NCBI GenBank assembly: GCA_946482655.1
Contig: CAMLSA010000013.1
Coordinates: forward strand, 1-44,476
Direction of reading: 5' to 3'
DNA: 44,476 nt
DNA from: an uncultured Sphingomonas sp.
GTDB lineage: Bacteria; Pseudomonadota; Alphaproteobacteria; Sphingomonadales; Sphingomonadaceae
Both the position numbers and the translations under genes were made by a program. The notes beneath the pieces are model-generated. The model was not told the origin of the DNA. It made no database searches and saw only the letters and a list, made by a program, of their open reading frames with translations. Position 1 is the first letter of the stretch, and every line of letters starts with the position of its first letter. Shown here piece by piece: positions 32,158-40,551 of this stretch.

Positions 32158-33588
32158 ATGACCATATTAGCCGCAGACCCCCGCCATTTCCTCTATCGCG
32201 ACACGCTCGATCCCGATGCGGCGCAGCGCCTGACCGCCCAGACCCTAAAGGACTGTGACGATGGTGAGCTCTATCTCCAATATATGACATCGGAGAGCTT
32301 CGGCTTCGACGACGGCCGGCTCAAGACCGCCGACTTCAACACCCAGGCGGGCTTCGGGCTGCGCGGCGTTTCGGGCGAGACCACCGCCTTCGCGCACGCC
32401 AACGAGTTGAGCGAGGCCGCGATCATCCGCGCCGGCGAGACGATGACCCTGCTGGACTCCGCAAAGGGCAGCCGGGCGCCCGCGCCACGGCGGACCAACA
32501 GCAGCCTCTACACCCCTGACGATCCGCTCGGCCTGATCCCCTTCGCCAGAAAGGTCGCCTTGTGCCAGGAGGTCGACGCCGCCGCCCGCGCCCGCGATCC
32601 GCGCGTCGTCCAGGTCTCGGTCGGTCTGTCGGGCTCGTGGAGTGTGGTCGAGATCGTCCGTCCCGACGGCTTCACTGCCTTCGACGTGCGTCCGCTGGTC
32701 CGCCTCAACGTGTCGATCGTGGTCGAGCAGAACGGGCGGCGCGAGACCGGCTTCTTCGGGCTGGGCGGCCGCTACCTCTACGACCGGCTGTTCGAGCCGG
32801 CGACGTGGAACCGCGCGATCGACGAGGCGCTTCACCAGGCGATCGTCAATCTCGACGCGGTCGCGGCGCCGGCCGGGGAGATGACGGTGGTCTGCGGGCC
32901 CGGCTGGCCGGGCGTGCTGCTCCACGAGGCGATCGGCCACGGCCTCGAAGGCGATTTCAATCGCAAAGGCACCTCGGCCTTTTCCGGACGGATCGGCGAG
33001 CGGGTCGCCGCTCCTGGGGTCACCGTGGTCGACGACGGCTCGATCGCCGACCGGCGCGGTTCGCTCACCATCGACGACGAGGGCACGCCCACCCGGTGCA
33101 ACGTTCTGATCGAGGACGGCATCCTCAAGGGCTATATCCACGATCGGCTCAACGCCCGGCTGATGGGGGTCGAGCCGACCGGCAACGGCCGCCGCGAGAG
33201 CTATGCTCATGCGCCGATGCCGCGGATGACGAACACGTTCATGTATGCCGGCAGTGACGATCCGGACGAGATTATCGTCCGCGCCAGCAACGGCATCTAT
33301 GCCAAGAGCTTCGGAGGCGGACAGGTCGACATCACCTCGGGCAAGTTCGTCTTCTCCTGCACCGAGGCGTACAAGATCGAGAACGGCAAGCTGACCGTGC
33401 CGATCAAGGGCGCGACGCTGATCGGCGACGGCCCTTCGGTGCTGACCAAGGTCACCGCGATCGGCAACGACATGGCGCTCGACGAAGGTGTCGGAGTCTG
33501 CGGAAAGGGCGGCCAGTCGGTGCCCGCCGGCGTCGGCCAGCCGACCGTCATGATCTCGGCGCTCACCGTCGGCGGCACGGCGGCTTAA
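32158..33588 (+). CDS. tldD: Metalloprotease TldD
   Basis: A 476-residue zinc protease subunit. The active-site motif is LLHEAIGHGLEGD (H256, E257, H261; HExxxH), with the third ligand near KSFGGGQVDITSGKFVFSC. With its partner TldE (PmbA) it degrades unfolded peptides and matures microcin B17-type peptides in E. coli. Family landmarks at the start (AEDGELY-like DDGELYLQYMTSESFGFDDG) and end (GKGGQSVPAGVGQPTVMIS) are complete. pmbA is not in the window. It is followed 5 bases later by the patatin-like gene, so the two are probably co-transcribed, along with DUF924. Confidence 0.94.
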   Translation: MTILAADPRHFLYRDTLDPDAAQRLTAQTLKDCDDGELYLQYMTSESFGFDDGRLKTADFNTQAGFGLRGVSGETTAFAHANELSEAAIIRAGETMTLLDSAKGSRAPAPRRTNSSLYTPDDPLGLIPFARKVALCQEVDAAARARDPRVVQVSVGLSGSWSVVEIVRPDGFTAFDVRPLVRLNVSIVVEQNGRRETGFFGLGGRYLYDRLFEPATWNRAIDEALHQAIVNLDAVAAPAGEMTVVCGPGWPGVLLHEAIGHGLEGDFNRKGTSAFSGRIGERVAAPGVTVVDDGSIADRRGSLTIDDEGTPTRCNVLIEDGILKGYIHDRLNARLMGVEPTGNGRRESYAHAPMPRMTNTFMYAGSDDPDEIIVRASNGIYAKSFGGGQVDITSGKFVFSCTEAYKIENGKLTVPIKGATLIGDGPSVLTKVTAIGNDMALDEGVGVCGKGGQSVPAGVGQPTVMISALTVGGTAA

Positions 33589-33593
33589 CCGCC

Positions 33594-34427
33594 ATGGCGA
33601 TCGCGGTCGCGCTGGGAGGTGGGGCCGCGCTGGGCTGGGCGCATATCGGCGTGCTGCGCCAGTTGCAGGAAGACGGCATTGCGATCCGCGCGGCGGCGGG
33701 CACGTCGATCGGCGCGCTCGCCGCGGTCTGCCTCGCCGCCGGCAAGCTCGATCCGCTCGAACGGGTCGCGCGTTCGGCGAGCTGGCTGCGCATCCTCTCT
33801 TATCTGGACATTCACCTGCGGCCCGGTGCCATGCTCGGAGGTCGCGGCATACTGCGTGATCTCCAGCTCCATCTTGGCCATCTCCAGTTCCAGGAGCTGT
33901 GGATTCCTTCGGCGGCGGTCGCCACCGACCTCGTCAGCGGCAAGCCGGTGATCATCGATCGCGGGCCGGTCAACCCGGCGATCATGGCTTCGATCGCGAT
34001 TCCCGGGCTATTCCGTCCCGTGCAATATGACGGCCATTTCCTCGTTGATGGCGGCGTGGTGATGCCGGTGCCCGTCCGCGCAGCGCGCCAGATCGCCCCG
34101 GACCTGCCGGTGCTCGCGATCAATCTTCAAGGCGATTATCACGGCCGCCGCGTCGCCAGCGCGATCCGCGCCCAGCCCCGGCGCAACCATCCTTCGATGG
34201 CAGTCGTGCGCGCTTCGACCATGCTGCTGATGGCCGAGCTCGCGCGCGCCTCGCTGGCGCTCGATCCGCCCGACCTCGGGCTCACCCTGCCGGTCGGCCA
34301 TGTCGAGATCCATGATTTCACCCGGGCCGACGAGCTGATCGCGATCGGCCGGCGGTCGGTGCGTGAGCGGATCGACGATATCCGCGCCCTGGCCGGGCGG
34401 CAGCCCCGCCTGAATGCGCTGGCATGA
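33594..34427 (+). CDS. Patatin-like phospholipase (RssA-type)
   Basis: A 277-residue alpha/beta hydrolase-like enzyme with the patatin dyad. The oxyanion hole is ALGGGAALGWAHIGVL, the nucleophile is S38 in GTSIG, and the partner Asp is D152 in FLVDGGVVMPVPV. No signal peptide, so cytoplasmic or membrane-associated. Bacterial RssA-type proteins are annotated as lipid acyl hydrolases, but substrates are rarely known. The long basic stretch AIRAQPRRNHPSMAVVRAST after the DGG block is within family variation. It lies 5 bases after tldD and overlaps DUF924 by 4 bases. Confidence 0.88.
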   Translation: MAIAVALGGGAALGWAHIGVLRQLQEDGIAIRAAAGTSIGALAAVCLAAGKLDPLERVARSASWLRILSYLDIHLRPGAMLGGRGILRDLQLHLGHLQFQELWIPSAAVATDLVSGKPVIIDRGPVNPAIMASIAIPGLFRPVQYDGHFLVDGGVVMPVPVRAARQIAPDLPVLAINLQGDYHGRRVASAIRAQPRRNHPSMAVVRASTMLLMAELARASLALDPPDLGLTLPVGHVEIHDFTRADELIAIGRRSVRERIDDIRALAGRQPRLNALA

Positions 34428-34975
34428 CACCGGGCTCCGAAGGCACCGAGGCGATCCTCGGCTTCTGGTTCGACGAGATCGGGTCCGAACGCTGGTGGGT
34501 CCGCTCGCAGGAGACCGACGCTGCGATCGTCGAGCGGTTCCGCGATCTCTGGGAGGAATGGCGCAGCCGTACTCCAGCGAGCTTCCTTGGGTCGGCGCGC
34601 GAGGCGCTGGCGGGCGTGATCCTGTTCGATCAGTTCTCTCGCAACATGTTCCGCGGCCATGCCGACGCCTTCTCGACCGATCCGCTCGCGCTGGCGATTG
34701 CGAAGGGGGCGGTCGATCGCGGGCTCGACAAGGCGATGAGCGCCGACGAGCGCAGTTTCCTCTATATGCCCTTCCAGCACAGCGAGACGATGGCCGATCA
34801 GCATCGATCGCTGGCCCTATTCGCCGGGCTCGGCAACGCCGTTGCGCTCGATTTCGCGCACAAGCATCATGACATGATTGCGCGCTACGGCCGTTTCCCC
34901 GCGCGCAACGCGGCGCTTGGCCGTGCCGACCGGCTGGGCGAGGCGGCGGCAATCCAAGCCAGCAAGGACTGGTGA
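34424..34975 (+). CDS. DUF924 family protein
   Basis: A 183-residue helical protein of the DUF924 family. Recognisable segments are ILGFWFDEIGSERWWVRSQE at the start, EALAGVILFDQFSRNMFRGH in the middle, and RSFLYMPFQHSETMADQHRS towards the end, then GRFPARNAALGR. The fold is TPR-like, and no biochemical role is established. It overlaps the patatin-like gene (ATGA). The product is one residue-rich soluble domain with no membrane segment. Confidence 0.9.
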   Translation: MTPGSEGTEAILGFWFDEIGSERWWVRSQETDAAIVERFRDLWEEWRSRTPASFLGSAREALAGVILFDQFSRNMFRGHADAFSTDPLALAIAKGAVDRGLDKAMSADERSFLYMPFQHSETMADQHRSLALFAGLGNAVALDFAHKHHDMIARYGRFPARNAALGRADRLGEAAAIQASKDW

Positions 34976-35059
34976 CGGCCAGGAGCGGAAACGGACTTGG
35001 CAGACTGGCTGAAGACCTGCATTGTTCCTGGGGGGATCCGGCCTTTTCCGGGGGGAATC

Positions 35060-35446
35060 ATGAGCATCACATTGGGATCGAGAAGCCTGTCGCGGCTCGC
35101 GGGTCTCCATCCGGACCTTGTCCGGGTCGTCAGGAAGGCGGCCGATATGTCGACGCTGGACTTCACCGTCCTCGAAGGATTGCGCACGCTCGCCCGCCAG
35201 AAGCAGCTCCTCGCGAAGGGCGCGACCACGACGATGCGGTCGCGCCATCTCGACGGCCACGCAGTCGACCTCGGCGCGATCGTCGCCGGCCAGATCCGCT
35301 GGGACTGGCCGCTCTATTACAAGCTCGCCGAGGTGGTGAAGGCGGCGGCGCAGGCGGAACAGGTTCCGATCGAATGGGGCGGCGACTGGCGGAAATTCAA
35401 GGACGGGCCGCATTGGCAGCTGCCTTGGGCGCGCTATCCGAGCTGA
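35060..35446 (+). CDS. M15-family peptidase, endolysin-like
   Basis: A 128-residue zinc peptidase of the M15 (VanY/L-Ala-D-Glu) type. The metal ligands are H63 and D70 in SRHLDGHAVDLG and H118 in DGPHWQL, with D115 beside it, matching the pattern of the small phage-T5-type endolysin. No signal peptide is visible, as for phage lysins that need a holin. The ATG at 35060 follows GGGGGGAA; the upstream GTG/ATG frame from 34997 would add 21 residues with no function. No holin, portal or tail gene is near, so this may be a captured lysin or a cell-wall enzyme exported by another route. Downstream lies the glnK promoter. Confidence 0.82.
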   Translation: MSITLGSRSLSRLAGLHPDLVRVVRKAADMSTLDFTVLEGLRTLARQKQLLAKGATTTMRSRHLDGHAVDLGAIVAGQIRWDWPLYYKLAEVVKAAAQAEQVPIEWGGDWRKFKDGPHWQLPWARYPS

Positions 35447-35609
35447 CCGCAGCCGTCGCGCCGGGCTTGCGTCGCGTCGAGCAACTGCGACTGAAACGCC
35501 TGCCCAAAAAAAAGGCACGGCTCAACTTTTAATCAAAGCCGCCGGAGTGATTTTGTCCAATTTTTCGGCGCGGCGTGAATATTGCTCGCGAATCCGGGCC
35601 TCCATCTGA

Positions 35610-35625
35610 TTGGCACGCTTATTGC
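35610..35625 (+). promoter_or_regulatory. Sigma-54 promoter of glnK-amtB
   Basis: TTGGCACGCTTATTGC matches the RpoN consensus YTGGCACGNNNNTTGC at every core base: GG of the -24 element at 35612-35613 and GC of the -12 element at 35624-35625. The start point would be near 35637, about 22 bases before the glnK ATG. This predicts activation by NtrC under nitrogen limitation. I could not find a clear NtrC dyad upstream. Confidence 0.85.
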
Positions 35626-35658
35626 GACGCACAATCGGGCTTAAAAGAGGGAGGCAGA

Positions 35659-35997
35659 ATGAAACTCGTCATTGCCATCATCAAGCCGTTCAAACTGGAT
35701 GAGGTGCGTGAAGCACTGTCCGGACTGGGCGTGCAGGGCATGACCGTTACCGAAGTCAAGGGCTTCGGGCGGCAAAAGGGCCAGACGGAAATCTACCGTG
35801 GGGCCGAGTACAGCACCAACATGGTTCCGAAGATCAAGGTCGAGGTGGCCACCACCGACGATCTCGCGCCGCGGGTGGTCGAGGCGATTCAGCAATCGGC
35901 CAACACCGGCGCCATCGGCGACGGCAAGATCTTTGTCCTCGATGTCGCGCAGGCCGTGCGGATCCGCACCGGCGAAACCGACGACGTCGCGCTCTGA
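35659..35997 (+). CDS. glnK: Nitrogen regulatory protein P-II (GlnK)
   Basis: A 112-residue P-II protein. It senses ATP/ADP, 2-oxoglutarate and glutamine, and gates AmtB. The T-loop carries the uridylylation site Y51 in YRGAEYSTNMVPK. Other landmarks are MKLVIAIIKPFKLDEVREAL, KGFGRQKGQTEIYRG and TGAIGDGKIFVLDVAQAVRI. The ATG at 35659 follows GAGGGAGGCAG. The glnK name rather than glnB is based on the adjacent amtB (14 bases downstream) and the sigma-54 promoter; sequence alone does not separate the two paralogues. Confidence 0.95.
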   Translation: MKLVIAIIKPFKLDEVREALSGLGVQGMTVTEVKGFGRQKGQTEIYRGAEYSTNMVPKIKVEVATTDDLAPRVVEAIQQSANTGAIGDGKIFVLDVAQAVRIRTGETDDVAL

Positions 35998-36011
35998 TAG
36001 AAGGGGGAAAC

Positions 36012-37433
36012 ATGACGCTTCACAACAAGCTGGCGGCGAGCCTCGGCACGCTGGCCATATCCGCGTTCGTCGCGGCGCCCGCCTGGGCCCAGGATCTGAT
36101 CAAGGCCCCCGACGCCGCCGCGCAGGCGGGCATGGTCAACAAGGGCGACACCACCTGGATGCTGATCTCCGCGGCGCTGGTGCTGATGATGTCGGTGCCC
36201 GCGCTCGCCTTGTTCTATGGCGGTTTGGTCCGCACAAAGAACATGCTGTCGGTGCTCATGCAGGTGCTCGCGATCGTCTCGATCGCGGCGCTCGTCTGGG
36301 TCGGCTGGGGCTACTCGATGGCGTTCACCTCGGGCGGCGAGAACCAGTATTTCGGGGGCTTCTCGAAGGCGTTTCTCTCGGGCGTCACAGCGAGCACCTA
36401 CGCCGCGACCTTCTCGAACAACGTCTATATTCCGGAATATGCGTTCGTCGTGTTTCAGATGACCTTCGCCTGCATCACGCCGGCGCTGATCGTCGGGGCC
36501 TTTGCCGAGCGCGTGAAGTTCTGGCCGCTGATGCTGTTCGTCGTGCTGTGGCTCACCATCGTCTACTTCCCGATGGCGCATATGGTTTGGTACTGGGCTG
36601 GCCCGGACTTCCTGGCTGACGCTCCGACCGATGCCGGCCTGATCTGGAGCTGGGGCGCGCTCGACTTTGCCGGTGGCACCGTCGTCCACATCAACGCGGG
36701 TATCGCGGGTCTCGTCGGCTGCCTGGTTCTCGGCAGGCGCACCGGCTACAAGAAGGAGCCGATGCCGCCGCACTCGCTGACCATGACCATGATCGGCGCC
36801 TCGCTGCTGTGGATCGGCTGGTTCGGCTTCAACGCCGGCTCCAATCTCGAATCTAACGGCGTGACCGCCGTCGCCTTCATCAACACCCTGGTCGCGACGG
36901 CGGCCGCGGCGCTGGGATGGGCGATCATCGAGCAGCTCGTCCATGGCAAGCCTTCGTTGCTGGGTGCCGCGTCGGGTGCCGTCGCGGGCCTCGTCGCGAT
37001 CACTCCGGCGGCGGGCTTCGCCGCTCCGGTCACCTCGATCATCCTCGGCGCGGTCGCTTCGCTGGTGTGCTTCTTCTTCTGCACCACCGTGAAGAACAAG
37101 CTCGGCTATGACGACACGCTCGATGTGTTCGGCATCCACTGCGTTGGCGGCATCGTCGGCGCGATCGGCACAGGCATCGTTGCCGATCCGGCGCTCGGCG
37201 GCCAGGGCTGGTTCGACTACACCGTCTTCCCGGCAGTGGCGGGCGAATATGACATGGCCGGGCAGGTGATCACCCAGATCAAGGCGGTCGCGCTCACCCT
37301 CGTCCTTTCGGGCGGCGTGTCGGCGATCCTCTTCTTCCTGATCGACAAGACCATCGGGCTGCGCCCCTCGGTCGAGGTCGAGCTGGAAGGCCTCGACATC
37401 GCCGAGCATGGCGAGCGGGCCTACAACTACTGA
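36012..37433 (+). CDS. amtB: Ammonium transporter AmtB
   Basis: A 473-residue ammonium channel. A cleavable signal peptide (MTLHNKLAASLGTLAISAFV, then AAPAWA, predicted cut near 26) precedes about eleven spans, as in periplasmically started AmtB proteins. Conserved segments are ALFYGGLVRTKNMLSVLMQV, WYWAGPDFLAD, GALDFAGGTVVHINAGIAGL (with a pore His), GWFGFNAGSN and FGIHCVGGIVGAIGTGI (with the second pore His). The C-terminal tail (EVELEGLDIAEHGERAYNY) is the GlnK-contacting part. Co-transcribed with glnK and followed by a strong terminator. Confidence 0.96.
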   Translation: MTLHNKLAASLGTLAISAFVAAPAWAQDLIKAPDAAAQAGMVNKGDTTWMLISAALVLMMSVPALALFYGGLVRTKNMLSVLMQVLAIVSIAALVWVGWGYSMAFTSGGENQYFGGFSKAFLSGVTASTYAATFSNNVYIPEYAFVVFQMTFACITPALIVGAFAERVKFWPLMLFVVLWLTIVYFPMAHMVWYWAGPDFLADAPTDAGLIWSWGALDFAGGTVVHINAGIAGLVGCLVLGRRTGYKKEPMPPHSLTMTMIGASLLWIGWFGFNAGSNLESNGVTAVAFINTLVATAAAALGWAIIEQLVHGKPSLLGAASGAVAGLVAITPAAGFAAPVTSIILGAVASLVCFFFCTTVKNKLGYDDTLDVFGIHCVGGIVGAIGTGIVADPALGGQGWFDYTVFPAVAGEYDMAGQVITQIKAVALTLVLSGGVSAILFFLIDKTIGLRPSVEVELEGLDIAEHGERAYNY

Positions 37434-37442
37434 TTGCGAATT

Positions 37443-37466
37443 GGAGCCGTCCTTGGGGACGGCTCC
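37443..37466 (+). terminator. Perfect hairpin after amtB
   Basis: A perfect 10-bp stem GGAGCCGTCC / GGACGGCTCC with a four-base TTGG loop begins 9 bases after the amtB stop. It has no T-run of its own but is followed by two further hairpins. It could also block exonucleases or be an attenuating or processing site. Confidence 0.65.
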
Positions 37467-37471
37467 TCCGG

Positions 37472-37490
37472 GCGTTCCTCCTGCGAACGC
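37472..37490 (+). terminator. Second hairpin after amtB
   Basis: A 6-bp stem GCGTTC / GAACGC with a seven-base loop lies between the other two hairpins. It is weaker alone and probably supports them. Confidence 0.35.
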
Positions 37491-37494
37491 ACTC

Positions 37495-37528
37495 GGGCCG
37501 GTGGGGCAACCCTCCGGCCCTTCTTTTG
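37495..37528 (+). terminator. Rho-independent terminator of glnK-amtB
   Basis: GGGCCGG-T-GGG, the tetraloop GCAA and CCC-T-CCGGCCC form a long stem with a single T-T mismatch, followed by TTCTTTTGTT. The GNRA loop and the T-run make this the actual terminator of the three. The EEP gene starts at 37556. Confidence 0.7.
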
Positions 37529-37555
37529 TTGTAGAGATGAAGGCAAGGGCAAAGC

Positions 37556-38251
37556 ATGATCACCGTCGCGAGCTACAATATAAGGAAAGGGCTTGGCACC
37601 GATCGAAAGCGAAGACCCGATCGCATCCTCGAGGTGCTGCACGAAGTGCACGCCGACATCGTCGCATTGCAGGAGGCCGACCGGCGCTTCGGCTCAAGGC
37701 AGAGCGCGCTTCCCACCGAGCTGATCAAGCAGGGCGAATATCGCGCGGTGCCGTTCGACATCCGGCCTGGCGGGATCGGATGGCACGGCAACGCAATATT
37801 GATCCGCAACGCGGTCGAGATCCTCGATTTCGCGCCGCTCCACCTGCCGACGCTCGAGCCGCGCGGCGCCGTGATGGCCGAGCTCCACCTCGGCGGCAAC
37901 GATCTGCGCGTCGTCGGCATGCACCTCGACCTGTCGGGGCTGTGGCGCCGGCGCCAGGTCCGCACGATCATCGATCAGATCCGCCGCCGCCGGCACAAGA
38001 TGCCGACCGTGCTGATGGGCGATCTCAACGAATGGTCGCTCCACGGCGGCTGCATCCGCGAATTCGCCCCCGAGCACCATGTCGCGCCGACCGGCCGCAG
38101 CTATCACAGCCGCCGGCCTGTCGGCTGTCTCGACCGGATCATCCTGAGCTCCGACCTCCACCTGGTGGCGTGCGGCGTCCATATGAGCGAGCGGGCGCGT
38201 ATCGCGTCGGACCACCTGCCGGTCTGGGCACGGCTGAATTGGGTTTCTTGA
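37556..38251 (+). CDS. Endonuclease/exonuclease/phosphatase-family protein
   Basis: A 231-residue EEP-fold enzyme. The metal and phosphate ligands are recognisable: ASYNIRKGLG (Asn near 8), LQEADRRFG (Glu), VVGMHLDLSG (His), LMGDLNEWS (Asp, Asn) and the final SDHLPVWARL (Asp, His). Members cleave phosphodiesters in DNA or RNA, or phosphates of lipids and nucleotides; the target here is not evident. No signal peptide or membrane span. The ATG at 37556 follows AGGGCAAAGC. It is convergent with DUF442 and isolated from glnK-amtB by the terminators. Confidence 0.88.
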   Translation: MITVASYNIRKGLGTDRKRRPDRILEVLHEVHADIVALQEADRRFGSRQSALPTELIKQGEYRAVPFDIRPGGIGWHGNAILIRNAVEILDFAPLHLPTLEPRGAVMAELHLGGNDLRVVGMHLDLSGLWRRRQVRTIIDQIRRRRHKMPTVLMGDLNEWSLHGGCIREFAPEHHVAPTGRSYHSRRPVGCLDRIILSSDLHLVACGVHMSERARIASDHLPVWARLNWVS

Positions 38252-38255
38252 CGCC

Positions 38256-38280
38256 CCTCCCTCGGCGGGGAGGAGGCTTT
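38256..38280. terminator. Hairpin between convergent genes
   Basis: CCTCCC (38256-38261) pairs with GGGAGG (38268-38273) around a six-base loop, and TTT follows after AGGC. It sits in the spacer between the EEP gene and the DUF442 gene, where a two-way terminator would be expected. Confidence 0.4.
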
Positions 38281-38695
38281 ACCGCCGCCCCAGCAACGGC
38301 TTGATCGGCGAGATGTCGTAGCCGGCGTTGGCCGCCTTGCGCGCCAGCTCGTCGGGGTCTTCGCCGGCGGTGCCCTTGGCGAGCGCCCAGCAGAAGGTCG
38401 ATCGCGTTCCCGAGCGGCAATAGGCGAGCACCGGGCCGCCCGCCTCGGCGAGGGCCTTCTGCATCGCCTCGACCTGATTGATCGAGAAGCCCCCATGGGT
38501 GATCGGGATCGCGACATAGGCAAGCCCCGCCATGCGCGCCGCTTCGCGGATCTCATCGCCGCTCGGCTGACCGGGCTCCTCCTGGTCGGGGCGGTTGTTG
38601 ATGATCATCGTGAAGCCCTGCTTCGCCGCGTCGGCGACATCTTCGGGGCTGATCTGGGCGGCGACCGAGATGCTGTCGTCGATCTTGCGGAACAT
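38279..38695 (-). CDS. TIGR01244/DUF442 family protein
   Basis: A 138-residue protein. It matches the DUF442 family: ISVAAQISPEDVADAAKQGF, MIINNRPDQEEPGQPSGDEI, YVAIPITHGGFSINQVEAMQ and the motif AYCRSGTRSTFCWAL. The cysteine C93 in CRSGTRS is the active residue of a phosphatase-like fold, but the spacing to Arg is not the classical CX5R, so catalysis is uncertain. Members are sometimes fused to a metallo-beta-lactamase domain and linked to sulfide or rhodanese chemistry. It starts 11 bases after recQ ends. Confidence 0.88.
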   Translation of the reverse strand: MFRKIDDSISVAAQISPEDVADAAKQGFTMIINNRPDQEEPGQPSGDEIREAARMAGLAYVAIPITHGGFSINQVEAMQKALAEAGGPVLAYCRSGTRSTFCWALAKGTAGEDPDELARKAANAGYDISPIKPLLGRR

Positions 38696-38706
38696 GACTT
38701 TCTCCC

Positions 38707-40476
38707 TCAGCCCTGATGGGCATTTATCGCGGCGAGGAAGGCCTCGCCATAAGTCTCCAGCTTCTTCGCCCCTACGCCCGAAATCCGGGCGAGACCACCC
38801 AGCGAATCAGGCTTCGTCGCCGCCATTTCGCGCAGCGTGACGTCGGGAAAGACGACATAGGGCGGGACGCCCTGGGCTTTCGCGAGGTCGCGGCGCAACG
38901 CTCGGAGCGTCTCGAACAGCGGATCATGCGGATAGTCCGGCGCGCCGCCTCTGGTCTTGCGGGGGCGCTGGCGCTCGGGCGGGAGGACAAGCCGCAGCGG
39001 TTCCTCGCCCTTGAGGATCGCCTTCGCGGCCGGACCGAAGGACAGGCCGCCATAGTCGTCGGCGCGCAGTGCGTCGCGGGCCAGAAGGGCGCGGGCAACC
39101 GGCTTGATCAGCTTCTGCTCGGCTTCGTCGGCGATGCCGAACACCGACAGGCGATGATGGCCGAGGCCGAGAATCTTGTCGGTCTCGCGGCCCGACAGCA
39201 CATCGGCGAGATGGGTGACCCCGAAGCGCATCTCGGTGCGGAAGGCGGCCGAGAGCAGCTTCTGCGCCACGACGCTCGCGTCGACTCCGGTGGGCGGGTT
39301 CAGGCAATTGTCGCAATTGCCGCAGGCGGGCGGCGGGCTTTCGCCGAAATGTTTGAGCAGGATCGCGCGGCGGCAGCCCGGCGCCTCGATCAGCATCGCC
39401 ATGGCGTTCAGCCGCTGGCGCTCGCCCGCGCGGCGGCCTTCCTCGACATCTGTCTCGATCCGCCGCCGCGCCCGCGCGAAATCCTCGGCGCCCCAATAGA
39501 GCTGGGTCACCGCCGGATCGCCGTCGCGGCCCGCGCGGCCGGTCTCCTGATAATAAGCCTCGATCGACTTGGGCAGCCCCGCATGGGCGACGAACCGGAC
39601 GTCGGGCTTGTCGATTCCCATGCCGAAGGCGATCGTCGCCACCATCACCATGTCCTCGGACGCGACGAACGCCTTCTGGTTGGCCGCGCGGATCTTCGGA
39701 TCGAGCCCGGCATGATAGGCGCGCGCCGGCCGGCCGGCGGCGCCGAGTTGGGCGGCGAGCTTCTCGGTGGCGTCGCGGGTCGGCGCATAGACGATGCCCG
39801 GCCCCGGATTGTCGTCGAGCAGCTGAGCGAGCTGCTTGCCGAGGCCGTCGCGCGGGGTGATGCCGTAGCGCAGATTGGCGCGGTCGAAACCGGCGAGGAT
39901 CAGCCCGTCGCGCTCGATGCCGAGCTGGGTGAGGATGTCGTCTCGGGTGTGGCTGTCGGCCGTCGCGGTCAGGGCGAGCCGGGGCACGTCGGGCCGGCCA
40001 TCGAGCAGACCGCGCAGCAGGCGATAGTCGGGGCGGAAATCATGGCCCCATTCGGACACGCAATGCGCCTCGTCGATCGCGATCAGGGCCAGGGGGATCC
40101 GCTCGATCAGCCGCCGGAAGCTTTCGGTCGAGGCGCGTTCGGGCGCGACGTAGATCAGGTCGAGCGCGCCGTTGCGCAGCCGGTCGATCGTCTCGTCGCG
40201 ATTGTCGTCGGCCGAGGTCAGGGTCGACGCCCGGATACCGGCCGCCTCGGCCGAGCGAACCTGATCGTGCATCAGCGCGATCAGCGGCGAGATGACCAGC
40301 CCGGTACCCTCGCGGCATAAAGCCGGGATCTGGTAGGTCAGCGATTTGCCCGCCCCGGTCGGCATCACCGCGAGCGTGTTCCGCCCTGCCATCACCCGCT
40401 CGATCACATCCTGCTGGCGTCCCCGGAACCGTGCATAGCCGAAGGTTCGCTGAAGGGCTTCCAATGGGGTGGGCAT
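38707..40476 (-). CDS. recQ: ATP-dependent DNA helicase RecQ
   Basis: A 589-residue SF2 helicase. Motif I is VMPTGAGKSLTYQIPAL (39-45), motif II is IDEAHCVSEWGHDFRP (DEAH 135-138), motif III includes LTATADSHTRDD, and motif VI has YYQETGRAGRDG. The zinc-binding domain is at about 375-400 (CRRAILLKHFGE, then CGNCDNCLNPP), the winged-helix region follows, and the C-terminal HRDC domain is at about 510-589 (PPYVVFPDVTLREMAATKPD). Length and order are standard. It acts in recombination and replication-fork repair. It precedes DUF442 closely and follows the acyltransferase by 75 bases. Confidence 0.95.
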   Translation of the reverse strand: MPTPLEALQRTFGYARFRGRQQDVIERVMAGRNTLAVMPTGAGKSLTYQIPALCREGTGLVISPLIALMHDQVRSAEAAGIRASTLTSADDNRDETIDRLRNGALDLIYVAPERASTESFRRLIERIPLALIAIDEAHCVSEWGHDFRPDYRLLRGLLDGRPDVPRLALTATADSHTRDDILTQLGIERDGLILAGFDRANLRYGITPRDGLGKQLAQLLDDNPGPGIVYAPTRDATEKLAAQLGAAGRPARAYHAGLDPKIRAANQKAFVASEDMVMVATIAFGMGIDKPDVRFVAHAGLPKSIEAYYQETGRAGRDGDPAVTQLYWGAEDFARARRRIETDVEEGRRAGERQRLNAMAMLIEAPGCRRAILLKHFGESPPPACGNCDNCLNPPTGVDASVVAQKLLSAAFRTEMRFGVTHLADVLSGRETDKILGLGHHRLSVFGIADEAEQKLIKPVARALLARDALRADDYGGLSFGPAAKAILKGEEPLRLVLPPERQRPRKTRGGAPDYPHDPLFETLRALRRDLAKAQGVPPYVVFPDVTLREMAATKPDSLGGLARISGVGAKKLETYGEAFLAAINAHQG

Positions 40477-40551
40477 GGGGCTCTTCTAGCCGAACGGGAG
40501 GGTGTGTCGAGCGGGGGGAACATATTTCGTCGCCTCCGGCGGGGGCGGCGG

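Noticed and set aside
35889..37409. 506-codon minus-strand ORF opposite glnK-amtB
   Set aside because: It is a typical high-GC antisense shadow, rich in Arg, Asp, His and Gln, with no ribosome site. The sense genes are unambiguous.
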